Part shown: positions 62,532 through 64,000 of the stretch, piece after piece
Position numbering within the stretch: the stretch's first letter is position 1
Layout of the letters: every line of letters begins with the position of its first letter
Assembly: GCF_024172165.1 (NCBI RefSeq)
Contig: NZ_JAMZEB010000002.1
Location: 5,167,501 to 5,231,500, forward strand
DNA: 64,000 bases
Source: Nonomuraea thailandensis
Lineage (GTDB): Bacteria > Actinomycetota > Actinomycetes > Streptosporangiales > Streptosporangiaceae
Direction of reading: 5' to 3'
Position numbers and translations under genes: made by a program
Notes under the pieces: model-generated
What the model saw: the letters and a program-made list of their open reading frames with translations, nothing else
Databases searched by the model: none
Told to the model about the DNA's origin: nothing

Positions 62532-63472
62532 CGTGAGGCCTCCTGCATCCGGCGAAGCCACTGGGGAGAGTCAATCTCAAAAGCCGACAAATGTTGAAAA
62601 TCTACCGCTGGGCGCCGGACCGCGATCCGGCCGTCCACCGGCACCAGCGAGTCCGCCACCACATCGCCCGACAGCAGCGACATCGTGCCGAGCCCGCACG
62701 CGTACGGCAACGCGGGCAGCGCCGCCGCGAGCGCTAACCCGGCAGCCAGCCCCACGGACGTCTCCACGGCGCTGGACACCACGGCCGGCAGCCCGCAGGC
62801 CTCCACCACGCGCAGCGCGGCGCGCACCCCGCCCAGCGGCTGCACCTTGACCACCGCGACGTCGGCGGCCTCGGCCGCGCGCACCCGCAGCGGGTCCTCG
62901 GCCCGGCGGATCGACTCGTCGGCGGCGATCGGCACGTCGCAGGCCCGCCGCACCGCCGCCAGCTCCTCCAGCGTGGCGCACGGCTGCTCGGCGTACTCCA
63001 GGTCGTACCGGTCGAGCCGCTTGAGCCGGCGCACGGCCTCGTCGGTGTCCCAGGCGCCGTTGGCGTCGACGCGCAGCCGCCCGGCGGGCCCGAGCGCGTC
63101 GCGCACGGCCTCCACTCTGGCGAGGTCCTCGCCGAAGGCCTGGCCCTTCTCGGCCACCTTGACCTTCGCCGTGGCGCAGCCCGAGCGGCGCACGATCGCG
63201 TGGGCCTCCTCCGGGTCCACGGCCGGCACGGTCGCGTTGACGGGCACGCTGTCGCGCACCGGCTCCGGCCAGCCCTCGAAGGCCGCCTCGCGGGCGCACG
63301 CCAGCCACCGGGCGCACTCGCGGGCGCCGTACTCGGGGAACGGCGAGAACTCGCCCCACCCCGCCGGGCCGTGCAGCAGCAGCCCTTCCCTGACGGTCTG
63401 CCCCCGGAAACGCGTGCGCATCGGGATCCTGAAGACCACCGGGGCCTCCGGGGCCACGGGAGAACGCGTCAC
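62528..63472 (-). CDS. menC: o-Succinylbenzoate synthase
   Basis: About 314 aa enolase-superfamily dehydratase. FRIPMRTRFRG opens the capping domain; AKVKVAEKG holds the catalytic Lys, RVDANGAWD, EYAEQPC and AADES the metal ligands, and VVKVQPLGG the second Lys. GTG 63472 is chosen for the GGGAGG just upstream; ATG 63508 near a -10 is an alternative. It is divergent from menE with only about 50 bp between. Confidence 0.92.
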   Translation of the reverse strand: MTRSPVAPEAPVVFRIPMRTRFRGQTVREGLLLHGPAGWGEFSPFPEYGARECARWLACAREAAFEGWPEPVRDSVPVNATVPAVDPEEAHAIVRRSGCATAKVKVAEKGQAFGEDLARVEAVRDALGPAGRLRVDANGAWDTDEAVRRLKRLDRYDLEYAEQPCATLEELAAVRRACDVPIAADESIRRAEDPLRVRAAEAADVAVVKVQPLGGVRAALRVVEACGLPAVVSSAVETSVGLAAGLALAAALPALPYACGLGTMSLLSGDVVADSLVPVDGRIAVRRPAVDFQHLSAFEIDSPQWLRRMQEASR

Positions 63473-63508
63473 GACCCTCCCCTGCGCCGCTGTCCGACCT
63501 GTCGCCAT

Positions 63509-63516
63509 TAACCTTA
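63509..63516. promoter_or_regulatory. Overlapping divergent -10 elements of menE and menC
   Basis: TAACCT (63509-63514, plus) lies 13 nt before the menE ATG, and TAAGGT (63516-63511, minus) faces menC. The two -10 hexamers occupy the same bases, so polymerases would compete and menE is predicted to be leaderless. Confidence 0.55.
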
Positions 63517-63521
63517 CGAGC

Positions 63522-64000
63522 ATGTGGAGGAACCCGTCGCATCCGGACCGTCCGCTGCATGCCATTGTGCAGCCTCCGGGACCTGCCCTGTTCACGGCGG
63601 TGCGCGACGCCCTGTCCGGTGACGGGCCGGCCGTCCTCCCGCTGTCCCCGGGGCATGCGGAGCCCGCGCTGACCGCCCTGCGTCCCACGCATCTCGACGG
63701 CGCCCCGCGCGCCGGCGGCGAGGGCGTGCCCGGCGACGTGGCGGTGGTGATCGCCACCAGCGGCAGCACCGGAGCGCCCAAGGGCGTGATGCTCTCCGCC
63801 GCCGCCCTGCGCGCCTCCGCGGCGGCCTCGCTGCGGCGCGTGGAGGCGGCCGAGGGCGATCGCTGGCTGTGCTGCCTGCCCGTCTCGCACGTCTCCGGCC
63901 TGCAGGTCCTGGTGCGCGCCCTGCTGTCGGGCAGCGAGCCGATCATCCATGCGGCGTTCGACCCCCTCGCGGTCCTCGGCTCGGGCGCCGATCACGTCTC
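63522..64000 (+). CDS. menE: o-Succinylbenzoate-CoA ligase, 5' part
   Basis: The first 159 residues of an ANL-superfamily ligase, cut by the window end. ATSGSTGAPKGVMLS is the AMP/phosphate-binding loop and CCLPVSHVSGLQVLVRALLSG the next conserved helix. It activates o-succinylbenzoate made by MenC. The N-terminal domain before the loop is short, as in actinobacterial MenE. It is divergent from menC-menD. Confidence 0.93.
   Translation, partial: MWRNPSHPDRPLHAIVQPPGPALFTAVRDALSGDGPAVLPLSPGHAEPALTALRPTHLDGAPRAGGEGVPGDVAVVIATSGSTGAPKGVMLSAAALRASAAASLRRVEAAEGDRWLCCLPVSHVSGLQVLVRALLSGSEPIIHAAFDPLAVLGSGADHV

Overview
The window is very GC-rich and densely coded, with strong third-position G/C bias and many 4-nt gene overlaps. 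It carries actinobacterial hallmarks: a mycothiol-dependent formaldehyde dehydrogenase, RbpA, a HelD-type helicase, a BTAD-domain regulator, an orphan conservon-type GTPase, SpoIIE/STAS-type proteins and menaquinone genes. I infer a filamentous actinomycete, most plausibly Streptosporangiaceae (Nonomuraea-like), but the genus cannot be fixed from sequence reading alone. No rRNA, tRNA, CRISPR array or intact mobile element was seen.

Left part. 1-5980 is a catabolic unit. Divergently from an IclR regulator runs an operon of aromatic-acid MFS importer, ferredoxin-reductase, CYP199A-like P450, S-(hydroxymethyl)mycothiol dehydrogenase and MBL-fold hydrolase, mostly joined by 4-nt overlaps. The order suggests import of a methoxybenzoate, O-demethylation, and disposal of the released formaldehyde. 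5981-8922 holds a decayed integrase/XRE element with several frameshifts. 9752-10855 is a mosaic of truncated membrane-protein genes. A STAS protein, an AraC regulator, an SRPBCC protein, a secreted pectate lyase and a second-type ClpP pair follow.

Middle part. 16.3-18.4 kb is a two-component system. 20.1-24.2 kb is a MoxR ATPase-DUF58-VWA operon that runs into two methyltransferases; a membrane protein with a kinase-N-lobe-like domain faces it. 24.2-29.2 kb holds a phosphodiesterase, an MFS protein, an HxlR/SnoaL divergent pair and small membrane proteins. 29.4-32.2 kb is a large BTAD/NB-ARC/TPR regulator. 32.3-37.9 kb is a carbohydrate locus: two secreted proteins with near-identical F5/8C domains and a LacI regulator, tied together by three copies of GGAGAGCGCTCTCC. 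A second two-component system, an ArsR-ArsC fusion with a VOC protein, and rbpA with a SigR-type promoter follow.

Right part. fxsA, a polyprenol-phosphate mannosyltransferase overlapping lnt, helD with no normal start codon, a ROK regulator, Lrp, a GTPase, an orphan terpene-synthase-like gene, a giant LuxR regulator with minisatellite repeats, PP2C-type phosphatases, an M24 peptidase, a 5'-3' exonuclease, and menD-menC divergent from menE, which runs off the window.

Two signals recur. A TANNNT -10 hexamer lies 12-13 nt upstream of many start codons, which predicts leaderless transcripts. Palindromic operators overlap several of these core promoters.
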